Below, piece after piece: positions 1 to 6,476 of a stretch of DNA of 20,489 nucleotides; within the stretch, counting starts at the first letter, position 1, and each line of letters begins with the position of its first letter. The translations under genes were made by a program, and so were the position numbers. The stretch covers positions 1 through 20,489 of the forward strand of contig JAMOMD010000467.1 in assembly GCA_027068725.1 (NCBI GenBank), written 5' to 3'. The notes beneath the pieces were generated by a model. The model saw only the letters and a list, made by a program, of their open reading frames with translations. It was not told where the DNA came from and searched no databases. Origin of the DNA: Thermoproteales archaeon (GTDB lineage: Archaea > Thermoproteota > Thermoprotei > Thermoproteales > Thermocladiaceae).

Positions 1-8
1 GAATTTTG

Positions 9-18
9 CTTAAAAATA
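9..18 (+). promoter_or_regulatory. TATA box for the C/D box sRNA
   Basis: The A/T stretch CTTAAAAATA matches an archaeal TATA box. Its centre lies about 25 nt before position 39, where the candidate C/D RNA would begin. No coding start follows on this strand, so the promoter is best explained by the small RNA. Confidence 0.6.
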
Positions 19-37
19 CGAGACTATTAAAACTAAA

Positions 38-96
38 AGGGTGATGATCTCCCTACTAGCTGAGTACTCCTTGATGAGAAGCCTCATTGCTGACTT
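38..96 (+). ncRNA. C/D box guide sRNA (2'-O-methylation guide)
   Basis: All four boxes of an archaeal C/D RNA are present in the right order and spacing: C box GTGATGA (41-47), a 12-nt guide (48-59), D' box CTGA (60-63), a 7-nt spacer, C' box TTGATGA (71-77), a second 12-nt guide (78-89), and D box CTGA (90-93). Flanking AGG (38-40) and CTT (94-96) can pair to close the kink-turn stem, allowing one G-U pair. By the D+5 rule the first guide would direct methylation of the fifth base (U) in CUAGUAGGGAGA and the second of the fifth base (G) in CAAUGAGGCUUC. The targets, presumably rRNA or tRNA, are not in this window. The 3' end overlaps the queC stop codon antisense. Box geometry and an upstream TATA box make this a strong call from sequence alone. 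Confidence 0.8.
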
Positions 97-851
97 CCAC
101 CTCCTGTAATTCCGGAAAATCTGTGCACTTTGAGCCACTGCACATACCATTCAGGTAATTTTTCGTACATATCCGTCAAGGGGTCTGGAACGCCAGCCTC
201 CATGAACGATCTTAATCGAGTTGTACAGGAAAAGCAAGTTCCACACGGTCTCTCTCCTCCCCTGTAGCAGCTCCAGGTCAACTCATACGGTACTCCAAGT
301 CTTACTCCTTCTCTAATTATGTCAGCTTTAGTCATATTCACGAAAGGAGCCCACACACAGATCTCCGCCTTCCTTTCTACCACCGCTGCGCTGCCTAGAG
401 CTACTGCCCTACTGACAGCCTCTACAAATTCTGGTCTTGTATCAGGATACCCCATTGTCTCATATCTGTGAACTGCAATACCGATCAGTCCACGAGAGTA
501 CCCACGCTCAAGTACTAGAGACTCAACCCATGCTGCTGCAAGTGCTATAAACACGAGATTTCGCTGAGGAACGTAGTCCCTGCTTACCTTAGATAGCTGT
601 ACTTCTACACCACCTTCGACAAGTCTTGATGCGTAAAACGCCCAGGATATTGACGATAAGTCAACTATCCTATGTTCAATAACTCCTGCAAGGGTACTCA
701 ACCTTTTAGCACACTCTACCTCCTTCCTGTGCTTTTGTCCATAAATTAGCGTTAATGCATAAACATCAGCATCAAGCTCCTTCTTAGCTTTCCAGAGTAA
801 AGTAGCCGAATCTAGGCCACCACTTAACAGAACTACACAACAAGTAGACAT
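84..851 (-). CDS. queC: 7-cyano-7-deazaguanine (preQ0) synthase QueC
   Basis: This cytosolic enzyme makes preQ0 from 7-carboxy-7-deazaguanine using ATP and ammonia; in archaea preQ0 is the base inserted in tRNA on the way to archaeosine. The 255-residue protein has the PP-loop SGGLDSAT at residues 10-17. Near the C-terminus is the family's zinc site, within SCYRGGERPCGTCFSC, which supplies the four cysteines. Length is normal for the family. The ATG at 851 lies 51 nt after the rps24e stop with no clear Shine-Dalgarno and only a weak TATA candidate, so it is probably the last gene of the rps24e transcript. Its stop codon lies inside the second guide of the oppositely oriented C/D RNA. Confidence 0.93.
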   Translation of the reverse strand: MSTCCVVLLSGGLDSATLLWKAKKELDADVYALTLIYGQKHRKEVECAKRLSTLAGVIEHRIVDLSSISWAFYASRLVEGGVEVQLSKVSRDYVPQRNLVFIALAAAWVESLVLERGYSRGLIGIAVHRYETMGYPDTRPEFVEAVSRAVALGSAAVVERKAEICVWAPFVNMTKADIIREGVRLGVPYELTWSCYRGGERPCGTCFSCTTRLRSFMEAGVPDPLTDMYEKLPEWYVQWLKVHRFSGITGGGSQQ

Positions 852-902
852 TCCAAAAGAGTATGAGGACTGTACGGTAGAAGATTAGTCCAAGCCAGTA
901 CG

Positions 903-1310
903 TTACTTCTTCTTTTTCTTCTTCTTTTGCGCCTTCTTCTGTCTAATCTCTTCTCTCAGCTTCTCAGCCTCCTCCTTGGGCATGTTCCTGAGCTGTATGT
1001 AGAGTGGCTCAATCTTCTTTCCAAACTCAGGATCGTCGTATACGTGGACCTCTACCTTGCTCTTACCCCATCCAAACTCAGTGTATATGTGCCTGACAAA
1101 GACTCTGTTAACATCGACTCCAAGCATCTCAGCAACCTTCTGCCTGACCTCTAGTCTTGTCGGAGTTGGAAGACCAATGTGCCAGATCTCTATCATCAAC
1201 TCTCTTCTTCGTAGAAGCGGGTTCTTCCTGTCCTCAACTATCTTGTAGACTATCTTACCCGGCTCGATTCCTTCAGGTAGTACCTTAACTAAGCTCTCAG
1301 GTATGCTCAT
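903..1310 (-). CDS. rps24e: 30S ribosomal protein S24e
   Basis: This is a small-subunit ribosomal protein found in archaea and eukaryotes. The 135-residue product shows the typical S24e core: the early 'RKNPLLRRRELMIEIWH' strand, then 'PTRLEVRQKVAEMLGVDVNRVFV' and 'TEFGWGKSKVEVHVYDD'. It ends in a lysine-rich tail with seven consecutive lysines, a charged extension probably contacting rRNA; the coding run is A-rich and repetitive. The ATG at 1310 is supported by a TATA box about 30 nt upstream, implying a leaderless or near-leaderless mRNA. It follows spt4, an order common in archaeal genomes, but here queC rather than S27ae comes next. Confidence 0.95.
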   Translation of the reverse strand: MSIPESLVKVLPEGIEPGKIVYKIVEDRKNPLLRRRELMIEIWHIGLPTPTRLEVRQKVAEMLGVDVNRVFVRHIYTEFGWGKSKVEVHVYDDPEFGKKIEPLYIQLRNMPKEEAEKLREEIRQKKAQKKKKKKK

Positions 1311-1337
1311 GATAGCGTGTGTAGGAGGTCTAGTGAG

Positions 1338-1346
1338 TATTTAAAC
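1338..1346 (-). promoter_or_regulatory. TATA box of rps24e
   Basis: Read on the minus strand this is GTTTAAATA, a near-consensus archaeal TATA box. Its centre is about 31 nt from the rps24e ATG, so the transcript should start within about 6 nt of the start codon. It lies in the short gap after spt4, so rps24e and queC can be transcribed separately from the rpo7-spt4 unit. Confidence 0.65.
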
Positions 1347-1359
1347 TTTGTGAGAGAAA

Positions 1360-1599
1360 CTATGGCACGTCTATTGCAAACATGCCCTTCCTATTTATGC
1401 CAAGCTTCTTTGCGAAACAGGACTTCTCTGGGTCTATTATTATTATGAGACCATACCACTCGTCTGAGAAGTCTTTACCTCCACAGACTGGGCATACTGG
1501 CTCGTTTTCAGGAACGATGGCTTTACAGTTTCTGCATGCCTTGTATCCGGGGAGTGCTCGTTTCCTGACTCTTCTTCTGCCAGTTGTTGACGATGACAT
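1360..1599 (-). CDS. spt4: Transcription elongation factor Spt4 (RpoE'')
   Basis: Spt4 is the small zinc protein that pairs with the Spt5 NGN domain and closes over the RNA polymerase clamp to raise processivity. The 79-residue protein has a four-cysteine zinc site, C22, C25, C36 and C39 (CRNC...CPVC), followed by the typical 'SDEWYGLIIIIDPEKS' strand that forms the Spt5 interface. It carries a basic N-terminal tail of about 18 residues before the zinc site. It follows rpo7 after a 35-nt gap, the usual archaeal arrangement. A weak TTAATAA element (about 1626-1632) lies about 30 nt from the ATG and might give it an extra promoter. Confidence 0.94.
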   Translation of the reverse strand: MSSSTTGRRRVRKRALPGYKACRNCKAIVPENEPVCPVCGGKDFSDEWYGLIIIIDPEKSCFAKKLGINRKGMFAIDVP

Positions 1600-1634
1600 T
1601 GTGCTGATGTAGTAAAGTGAGGGAGGTTATTAAC

Positions 1635-2234
1635 CTACTTGCCTGGCTTTGCAGGTGCCTTCTTCTTGAGTGCTTGAATGTCCTCCTCAATCCACTCTGG
1701 CTTGCCTAAGAATGGCTGTCTAGCCGTGAGTCCTATCCTGATTGTGAGTCCATGAGCAGTTAGTGCGTAGCTTACGCTTACTATGCGTACTCTAACAGTA
1801 TCTCCCTTGCTTAGCCTTCTCTTAGTCTTCTCTCCAATAAACGTGCCACTCATCTTGTCGTAATGTATGATGTTGTCATTCATCATCTGAGTCTTATGTA
1901 GTAGTCCTCTCACAGGCCCAATCCTGACGAAGGCTCCGTACTCCGTAGTCTCAACTACGTCTCCCTCAACGACCTCGTTGTTCAGGGGAGTGAACACGAG
2001 AACCTTCAGCCTAACTTTGTGATACGTTGCTCCATCACCAAACGTTATGATACCCTTCTTGCTGACCTCGAGAGAGAGAATTTTCACAAATACACCTATG
2101 TCACGCTCAATCTTGCCCTCATACTGTTCTCGAAGCTGCTCGTACGCAACCTTCTCAAGAGGCTCTCCAAATCTCGAAGGTGGAATCCTAACGTAGTCCT
2201 CAACTGTTAGTACACGCCACAAGGTTATCGCCAA
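1635..2234 (-). CDS. rpo7: DNA-directed RNA polymerase subunit Rpo7 (RpoE')
   Basis: Rpo7 pairs with Rpo4 to form the polymerase stalk, which binds emerging RNA and helps DNA melting and termination. The 199-residue protein opens with 'VEDYVRIPPSRFGEPLEKVA', the N-terminal tip domain. From about residue 85 it continues into an S1/OB RNA-binding domain ('VVEGDVVETTEYGAFVRIGPVRGLLHKTQ'). The best start is a TTG at 2234: no in-frame ATG or GTG lies nearby upstream, the residues after it match the family N-terminus, and a TATA box centred near 2259 would start transcription almost exactly at this TTG. A lysine-rich tail ends the protein. spt4 follows in the same unit. Confidence 0.94.
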   Translation of the reverse strand: MAITLWRVLTVEDYVRIPPSRFGEPLEKVAYEQLREQYEGKIERDIGVFVKILSLEVSKKGIITFGDGATYHKVRLKVLVFTPLNNEVVEGDVVETTEYGAFVRIGPVRGLLHKTQMMNDNIIHYDKMSGTFIGEKTKRRLSKGDTVRVRIVSVSYALTAHGLTIRIGLTARQPFLGKPEWIEEDIQALKKKAPAKPGK

Positions 2235-2255
2235 GCAGTGACACGTAATAATGTA

Positions 2256-2263
2256 CTTTTAAG
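2256..2263 (-). promoter_or_regulatory. TATA box of rpo7-spt4
   Basis: Minus-strand CTTAAAAG, centred about 25 nt from the TTG start of rpo7, predicts a transcript beginning at the start codon itself. It overlaps the gap between the PIN gene stop and rpo7. Confidence 0.6.
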
Positions 2264-2264
2264 C

Positions 2265-2684
2265 CTACTCCTCGAAAGTGAAGAATCTGCTTTTTCGAAG
2301 GTACATAACTCTTACTCCCGCAGATTCAAGCCTCTTCCTGAGCTCTAAATCACACGTAACCACTATTATGTTGTAGCCTCTTTCGGATAGTCTTCTAGCA
2401 ATGTCTAGTATAGCTTTGTCAGTCGGCTTATTCTCGTCATATGATATTATTGAGAACTTGTTAATGATAAGTCTTAGAGATAGTTCTGCTGCACGTGAAG
2501 TTGCTCGTTCTCTCTTTGTAGATAGTTCTTTAAGTTCTCTAATTGTGTTTGGTAAAATTATTGGAATGTGAGGTCCAACTGTCAGATATACTTGACGTAG
2601 TGTATCTACCTTTTCTTTGAATATTGCTAGTATAGAACTTGTGTCATATATTACGAGTGGAAGCTTCTCCTGCTTACGTGACAT
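2265..2684 (-). CDS. Fcf1/Utp24-like PIN domain ribonuclease
   Basis: The 139-residue protein is a single PIN (5'-nuclease fold) domain. The expected acidic metal ligands are visible: D14 in 'YDTSS', E50 in 'IRELKEL', D89 and D94 in 'TDKAILDIA', and D112 in 'VTCDLELRKRL'. Archaeal PIN proteins encoded beside aIF2-gamma belong to the Fcf1/Utp24-like group (COG1412), related to the eukaryotic nuclease that cleaves pre-rRNA, so a role in rRNA maturation is likely. That is inference from family and neighbourhood. No antitoxin gene is adjacent, which argues against a VapC toxin. The ATG is 4 nt after the aIF2-gamma stop, so the pair is co-transcribed. Confidence 0.85.
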   Translation of the reverse strand: MSRKQEKLPLVIYDTSSILAIFKEKVDTLRQVYLTVGPHIPIILPNTIRELKELSTKRERATSRAAELSLRLIINKFSIISYDENKPTDKAILDIARRLSERGYNIIVVTCDLELRKRLESAGVRVMYLRKSRFFTFEE

Positions 2685-2688
2685 TAAG

Positions 2689-3924
2689 CTACTCGTAGAC
2701 TACAGTTCCTCCCTGTATTGTTCCATAGCCAACTATTCTCCATCTGTTCTCTACCTGCTTCGTCAGGACGACCTTAGCTCCCTGTTCAGCACAGATTGCT
2801 TTTCTTAGCGTCACAATGACTCGTCCATCCTTTCTCAGCTCCTTGACCATGCCTAGAACTGTGGCTGCACCAGCGTTCACCATGAGCACATCTCCCTTCT
2901 TTATCTGGTACTGCTTGTCCTTCCTGATCTGCTCGTAGTCTAGCTCTATCTCAGACCAGACTGGTGGTAGCTGGTTTGGATGACCCACGACACTGCCCAC
3001 GAGTGCGTCAGCTTTTGTCAGTGCAGGATCGAGCTTTGTGCCTATTCCTACTAGTGCTCCAGGTCTTGCGTAGTCTACGAACTCTTTACCTATGGATATT
3101 GAGACTACGACTGATCTTAGTGGAACATGTTTAGCACCTACCTTCAGTCCAGGTCTTATCTCAATCTCGTCCCCAACCCTTATTTCTCCTCGAACAAGTA
3201 CTCCTCCCAATACTCCTCCAACTAGGTTCTCTGGTGGAGTTCCAGGTTTGTTAACATTGAAACTCCTCAGTACATGCATTAGAGGTGGTCCTGGCGCGAA
3301 CTCTGTCTTCTTTGGAAAGTACTCGTGTATGAGCGTGGCAATTGCGTCTATGTTGACCTTGTGAAGTGCAGATGCTGGTACTATTGGCGAGTTCTCGGCC
3401 CAGGTTCCTTTCAGGAATTTCTTAATCTGCTGATAGTTCTCGATAGCCTTCTCCTTTGGCACAAGGTCTATCTTGTTCTGGACGACGATCATCTTCCTGA
3501 TGCCCATGATTGTTGCTGCAAGAAAGTGCTCCTCAGTCTGAGGCTGTGGACAAGGCATGGAAGCGTCAATTATCATTATTGCACCATCGACAAAGCCAAC
3601 TCCTGCAATCATTGTTGAGAGCAGAACCTCGTGACCTGGAACGTCGAGTATCGATATTTTCCTTATGAGACGGGGCTCAGACCCGTCAGGACATTTCCCA
3701 TCCTGTAGTAGGCCATCAGTGATGTAGCGAAACTCTCCTGATGGACACTCGTATACTCCAATTGTGACGTAGCCTAGCTTTATGGTCATTGCTCGCTTAA
3801 TCTCCTCGCTATGTCTCGCAACCCATACACCGCTAAGCGCCTGTACGAGTGTTGTCTTTCCATGATCGACGTGTCCTAGCGTTGTCAGTATCGTGTCTGG
3901 GTATACAATCTTCTCCTGAGACAT
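2689..3924 (-). CDS. eif2g: Translation initiation factor aIF2 gamma subunit
   Basis: This GTPase core of aIF2 delivers methionyl initiator tRNA to the small ribosomal subunit. The 411-residue protein has the G1 loop GHVDHGKTT (17-25), G3 DVPGHE (95-100), G4 NKID (151-154) and 'SAL' near 185, followed by two beta-barrel domains. The insertion between switch I and G3, which in many archaea holds a four-cysteine zinc knuckle, retains only C61 and C79, so zinc binding is probably lost. The ATG at 3924 is fixed by a TATA box about 31 nt upstream. The Fcf1-like PIN gene follows after 4 nt. Confidence 0.96.
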   Translation of the reverse strand: MSQEKIVYPDTILTTLGHVDHGKTTLVQALSGVWVARHSEEIKRAMTIKLGYVTIGVYECPSGEFRYITDGLLQDGKCPDGSEPRLIRKISILDVPGHEVLLSTMIAGVGFVDGAIMIIDASMPCPQPQTEEHFLAATIMGIRKMIVVQNKIDLVPKEKAIENYQQIKKFLKGTWAENSPIVPASALHKVNIDAIATLIHEYFPKKTEFAPGPPLMHVLRSFNVNKPGTPPENLVGGVLGGVLVRGEIRVGDEIEIRPGLKVGAKHVPLRSVVVSISIGKEFVDYARPGALVGIGTKLDPALTKADALVGSVVGHPNQLPPVWSEIELDYEQIRKDKQYQIKKGDVLMVNAGAATVLGMVKELRKDGRVIVTLRKAICAEQGAKVVLTKQVENRWRIVGYGTIQGGTVVYE

Positions 3925-3950
3925 TAGTCAGAATTAGGCGCAGTCAAGAG

Positions 3951-3960
3951 AAATTAAAAA
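3951..3960 (-). promoter_or_regulatory. TATA box of the aIF2-gamma operon
   Basis: Minus-strand TTTTTAATTT is centred about 31 nt before the aIF2-gamma ATG and predicts a leader of about 5 nt. Confidence 0.6.
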
Positions 3961-3974
3961 TGCTTGCATGAGCA

Positions 3975-4325
3975 TCAGTCCTCGACACGTACTCTTCTAC
4001 TAATTTCGTCCAGAGTCTCCTCGTCTACGTTAAATGCAACTAAGTCAAACCTCCTATCATTAGCTACCCTGAGAGCTGCTGCTCGGCTTGGATCACTAAC
4101 AATACAGAAGGCAAGTCCCTGATCTGTCATGAAGTAGCCGTAGTACCTTCCTGGTGTGTATAGTCCAAGTATGCGGTATCTAACTCGAACGTTTCTAAAA
4201 GGAATAATCTCGACTATTGAGTTCAGCGGTATCCTGATGTATTTTCTAGGTCTCAGACATAGAATGCGCTCTAGTACTGAGAGCTCAATCAGTAGATTAT
4301 TATCCTCTAGTCTCACTTTCACCAT
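3975..4325 (-). CDS. Hypothetical protein, possible PH-like fold
   Basis: I do not recognise this 116-residue protein by name. It is soluble, with no signal peptide or membrane segment. The pattern of short alternating strands in residues 1-85 ('LLIEL', 'YIRIPLNSIVEIIPF', 'VRVRYRILGLY', 'YYGYFMTDQGLAFCIVSD') followed by a C-terminal helix ('DEETLDEISRRVR') resembles bacterial/archaeal PH-like domain proteins; this is a fold guess only. Its ATG is 13 nt after the stop of the CstA partner gene, so it may be the last gene of the cstA unit. A TATA-like CATAAATAG lies only about 14 nt before the ATG, too near for this start. If that box is real, the GTG at 4316 would be a leaderless alternative start three codons in. 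Confidence 0.7.
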   Translation of the reverse strand: MVKVRLEDNNLLIELSVLERILCLRPRKYIRIPLNSIVEIIPFRNVRVRYRILGLYTPGRYYGYFMTDQGLAFCIVSDPSRAAALRVANDRRFDLVAFNVDEETLDEISRRVRVED

Positions 4326-4338
4326 TCTGATTCTCTAT

Positions 4339-4623
4339 TTATGTTACATCTACGAGAGAACTAATTAGGCTGAAGGGATCGTCCGCAAGTCGTGTCTTGG
4401 CTTGTGCTTTTTCTAGTTCTTTAATCATGTGAGGAAGTACATTGAGTGCCTCTGTCACGGGAGAAGGTACTGGAAGTCCTAGAAGAGGACCGAGGATCAG
4501 GATTGTGAAGAGAAGCTCTTTTTCATGAAGTTCAGATTCTACATGTTCTCGAGCTATATCAGTTATGTAGTCTTTCAGTCCTTGAAATATTTCTTTTAGA
4601 AATCTCCTCAAGCTCCGTGTCAT
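4339..4623 (-). CDS. Small CstA-associated protein (94 aa)
   Basis: The ATG at 4623 overlaps the cstA stop in an ATGA junction (4620-4623), so translation is likely coupled. The 94-residue product has a basic amphipathic N-terminus ('RSLRRFLKEIFQGLKDY'), an acidic helix, one hydrophobic segment at residues 37-53 rich in Leu, Ile, Gly and Pro, and a helical polar tail. A longer open frame extends upstream to 4995, but that part is antisense-frame shadow of cstA and has no gene-like character. I know no name for it. A small membrane-associated partner or stabiliser of CstA is suggested by position. Bacterial CstA homologues also have a small downstream partner (YbdD/YjiX), though I see no sequence similarity. 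Confidence 0.72.
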   Translation of the reverse strand: MTRSLRRFLKEIFQGLKDYITDIAREHVESELHEKELLFTILILGPLLGLPVPSPVTEALNVLPHMIKELEKAQAKTRLADDPFSLISSLVDVT

Positions 4624-6404
4624 TTCTCTACTCTGCTTTTCACGAAGAGAGCCATAAGTACTAAGTTGAGTGCTAGCGATACTCCAAGTATTATGCCTAC
4701 TATAACTCCTGTGATTACTCCCATTCCTCCAGATGCTACTATTGATGGGACGACGTAGGCCTCGTACCAGACTAGTGCAGAGGTCACGGTTATCCATAGG
4801 AATATTGCAGGCACTACTACTAGAAGTCTTGCTCCTGTGCTTCTGCAGATCCTGTATATCCACGCTGATATTACCATAAGTGCGAGACTTGCCAGTAGCT
4901 GGTTCATTCCTGAGAAGCTTGGCCATAGTATTAGGAATGAGCCATTCCACGCAAGTAGTAGACCTAGCAGGACTGCTATCAGTGATGCAAGCCACTTGTT
5001 CGATAGGGCATTCCTGATCTTTGGTGATCTTAGTCCAAGCATCAGCTCATGCCAGGAAAATCTTGCGAGTCTTGCAGCAGTGTCTAGTGAGGTTAGTGCA
5101 AATCCTGTTATCCATATTGTCGCAAATATTGTCATTGCCTTAATGTTGAGTCCAAATGCCTCGTGGACAGTCAGTGCGTATGATAATGGTATGACTTTCC
5201 ACTTTCCTAACGTCTTCAGCAGATACGCATACTTATCTGCAAATAGCTGTGGATTCGCGAGCATCTGCCTGATTAGGCTCTTCGTGGCTGGTGGAGCTAT
5301 CATGAGCATTGCCATGGGCACGAACGCTGCCATTGTTGCAACAACCATTGTTGCGAGAAAGCCCTCGCTTAACATGCCTCCATAAGCTACGAGTAGTGCA
5401 TCAAGCTCATTTGATAGCTGTTTTGACGTTGTTCCTGATGCTACAAGGCTATGAAATCCTGATAGTGCTCCACACGCGACTATGAGTGGTATACATGGCC
5501 AGAATGGAGTTGGCACGCCATGTATTATCCTTGGCATGAAGCTCGTGATTGCTGGAATCTCAGCTGGGTGCCATGCAACTACGGCAGCTGCACCACCTAT
5601 TATGAGGCTTGCCCATAGTATGAGAACGTTCGTGAAGTCTCTAGGCTGCAGCAGCAGCCACACGGGGAGGCTTGCAGCAATTATGCAGTATATGGCCAGT
5701 ATGAGCATCCATAGCTGACGTGTCGTGATGCCTATTGATGCGGCAATGCTCGTCATGAAGTGGCCGAACACGTCACCAAACATGTAGCCAAGTGCGACTG
5801 ATGCTATTACTGCCACTACTGCTAGTACTGTACCACCTGCAACTCCTAGTCTTGTCCTGTACATGACTGTGCCTACGAGCAGTGCAAATAGTATTAGCAC
5901 AATTGCTGCAAGACCACTGCCAGGAACACCTGTGAAGAATGCTGCTGTGACAGCGATGAATGCTGCAATTACTAGTATTAGCGCGAACCAGACGTAGAGA
6001 TTGAATATGTATGATGCCTTCCTGCCAAGTAGCTGACCAGCTATCCAGCTTATGCTTCTGCCCTCATGACGTACAGAAGCCATGAGGGACAAGTAGTCGT
6101 GCACTACTCCGATGAAGATGTTGCCAAACCATATCCAGAGCAGTGTTGGAAGCCAGCCCCAGGCAAGTGCAATTGCTGGCCCAACTATTGGTCCTGCACC
6201 TGCGATACTTGCAAAGTGGTGACCGTACAGTATTAGCTTTGATGTTGGTGTGTAATCAACACCATCGTACAGTCTATGTGCTGGAGTTATCTTGTCAGGA
6301 CTAGCCTCTACTATTCGTCTCTCTAGATACTTTCCATGAGTTAGGTAGGAAGCTACGTATATCAGGACTGCCAGTATTATGAACAGGCCTGTCGAGATTG
6401 GCAC
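4620..6404 (-). CDS. cstA: CstA family carbon starvation / peptide transporter
   Basis: CstA proteins are membrane carriers for peptides (and pyruvate in some bacterial relatives), induced on carbon starvation in E. coli. The 594-residue protein has more than a dozen hydrophobic segments and the family signature from about residue 60: 'GHHFASIAGAGPIVGPAIA', then 'WGWLPTLLWIWFGNIFIGVVHDY', then 'SLMASVRHEGRSISWIAGQLLG'. Starting with GTG at 6404 places a TATA box about 24 nt upstream, so the mRNA is probably leaderless. The 94-aa gene follows with overlapping stop and start. In a heterotrophic thermophile a role in peptide uptake is plausible; the substrate is not visible from sequence. Confidence 0.92.
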   Translation of the reverse strand: MPISTGLFIILAVLIYVASYLTHGKYLERRIVEASPDKITPAHRLYDGVDYTPTSKLILYGHHFASIAGAGPIVGPAIALAWGWLPTLLWIWFGNIFIGVVHDYLSLMASVRHEGRSISWIAGQLLGRKASYIFNLYVWFALILVIAAFIAVTAAFFTGVPGSGLAAIVLILFALLVGTVMYRTRLGVAGGTVLAVVAVIASVALGYMFGDVFGHFMTSIAASIGITTRQLWMLILAIYCIIAASLPVWLLLQPRDFTNVLILWASLIIGGAAAVVAWHPAEIPAITSFMPRIIHGVPTPFWPCIPLIVACGALSGFHSLVASGTTSKQLSNELDALLVAYGGMLSEGFLATMVVATMAAFVPMAMLMIAPPATKSLIRQMLANPQLFADKYAYLLKTLGKWKVIPLSYALTVHEAFGLNIKAMTIFATIWITGFALTSLDTAARLARFSWHELMLGLRSPKIRNALSNKWLASLIAVLLGLLLAWNGSFLILWPSFSGMNQLLASLALMVISAWIYRICRSTGARLLVVVPAIFLWITVTSALVWYEAYVVPSIVASGGMGVITGVIVGIILGVSLALNLVLMALFVKSRVEK

Positions 6405-6423
6405 GCCACAGTGACAATAATGG

Positions 6424-6431
6424 AATTAAAG
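6424..6431 (-). promoter_or_regulatory. TATA box of cstA
   Basis: Minus-strand CTTTAATT is centred about 24 nt from the GTG start of cstA, predicting a leaderless transcript. Confidence 0.5.
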
Positions 6432-6447
6432 GTATTACGCTCACTAT

Positions 6448-6463
6448 TGAACAGACTTGTTCA
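6448..6463. promoter_or_regulatory. Inverted repeat between arcadin-4 and cstA
   Basis: TGAACA and TGTTCA (6 bp each, 4-nt centre GACT) form a perfect inverted repeat. It begins 14 nt beyond the arcadin-4 stop and about 20-35 bp upstream of the cstA TATA box. The motif TCACTA also occurs as a direct repeat beside it (6441-6446 and 6461-6466). It could be an operator for cstA or a terminator hairpin for the Arcade operon; there is no T-run after it on the minus strand, which favours an operator. Confidence 0.35.
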
Positions 6464-6476
6464 CTAGAGAATAATG

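Noticed and set aside
2265..2684. PIN protein as a VapC toxin
   Set aside because: No antitoxin-like gene is adjacent, and the position directly after aIF2-gamma fits the Fcf1-like rRNA-processing group.
4624..4995. Upstream part of the 218-codon minus-strand frame that contains the small CstA partner
   Set aside because: It lies wholly inside cstA in another frame, has a Ser/Arg/Asn-rich composition unlike a protein here, and the ATGA junction marks the true start at 4623.
4837..5385. A 182-codon plus-strand frame antisense to cstA
   Set aside because: It is a shadow of the strongly supported CstA frame with no recognisable protein features.
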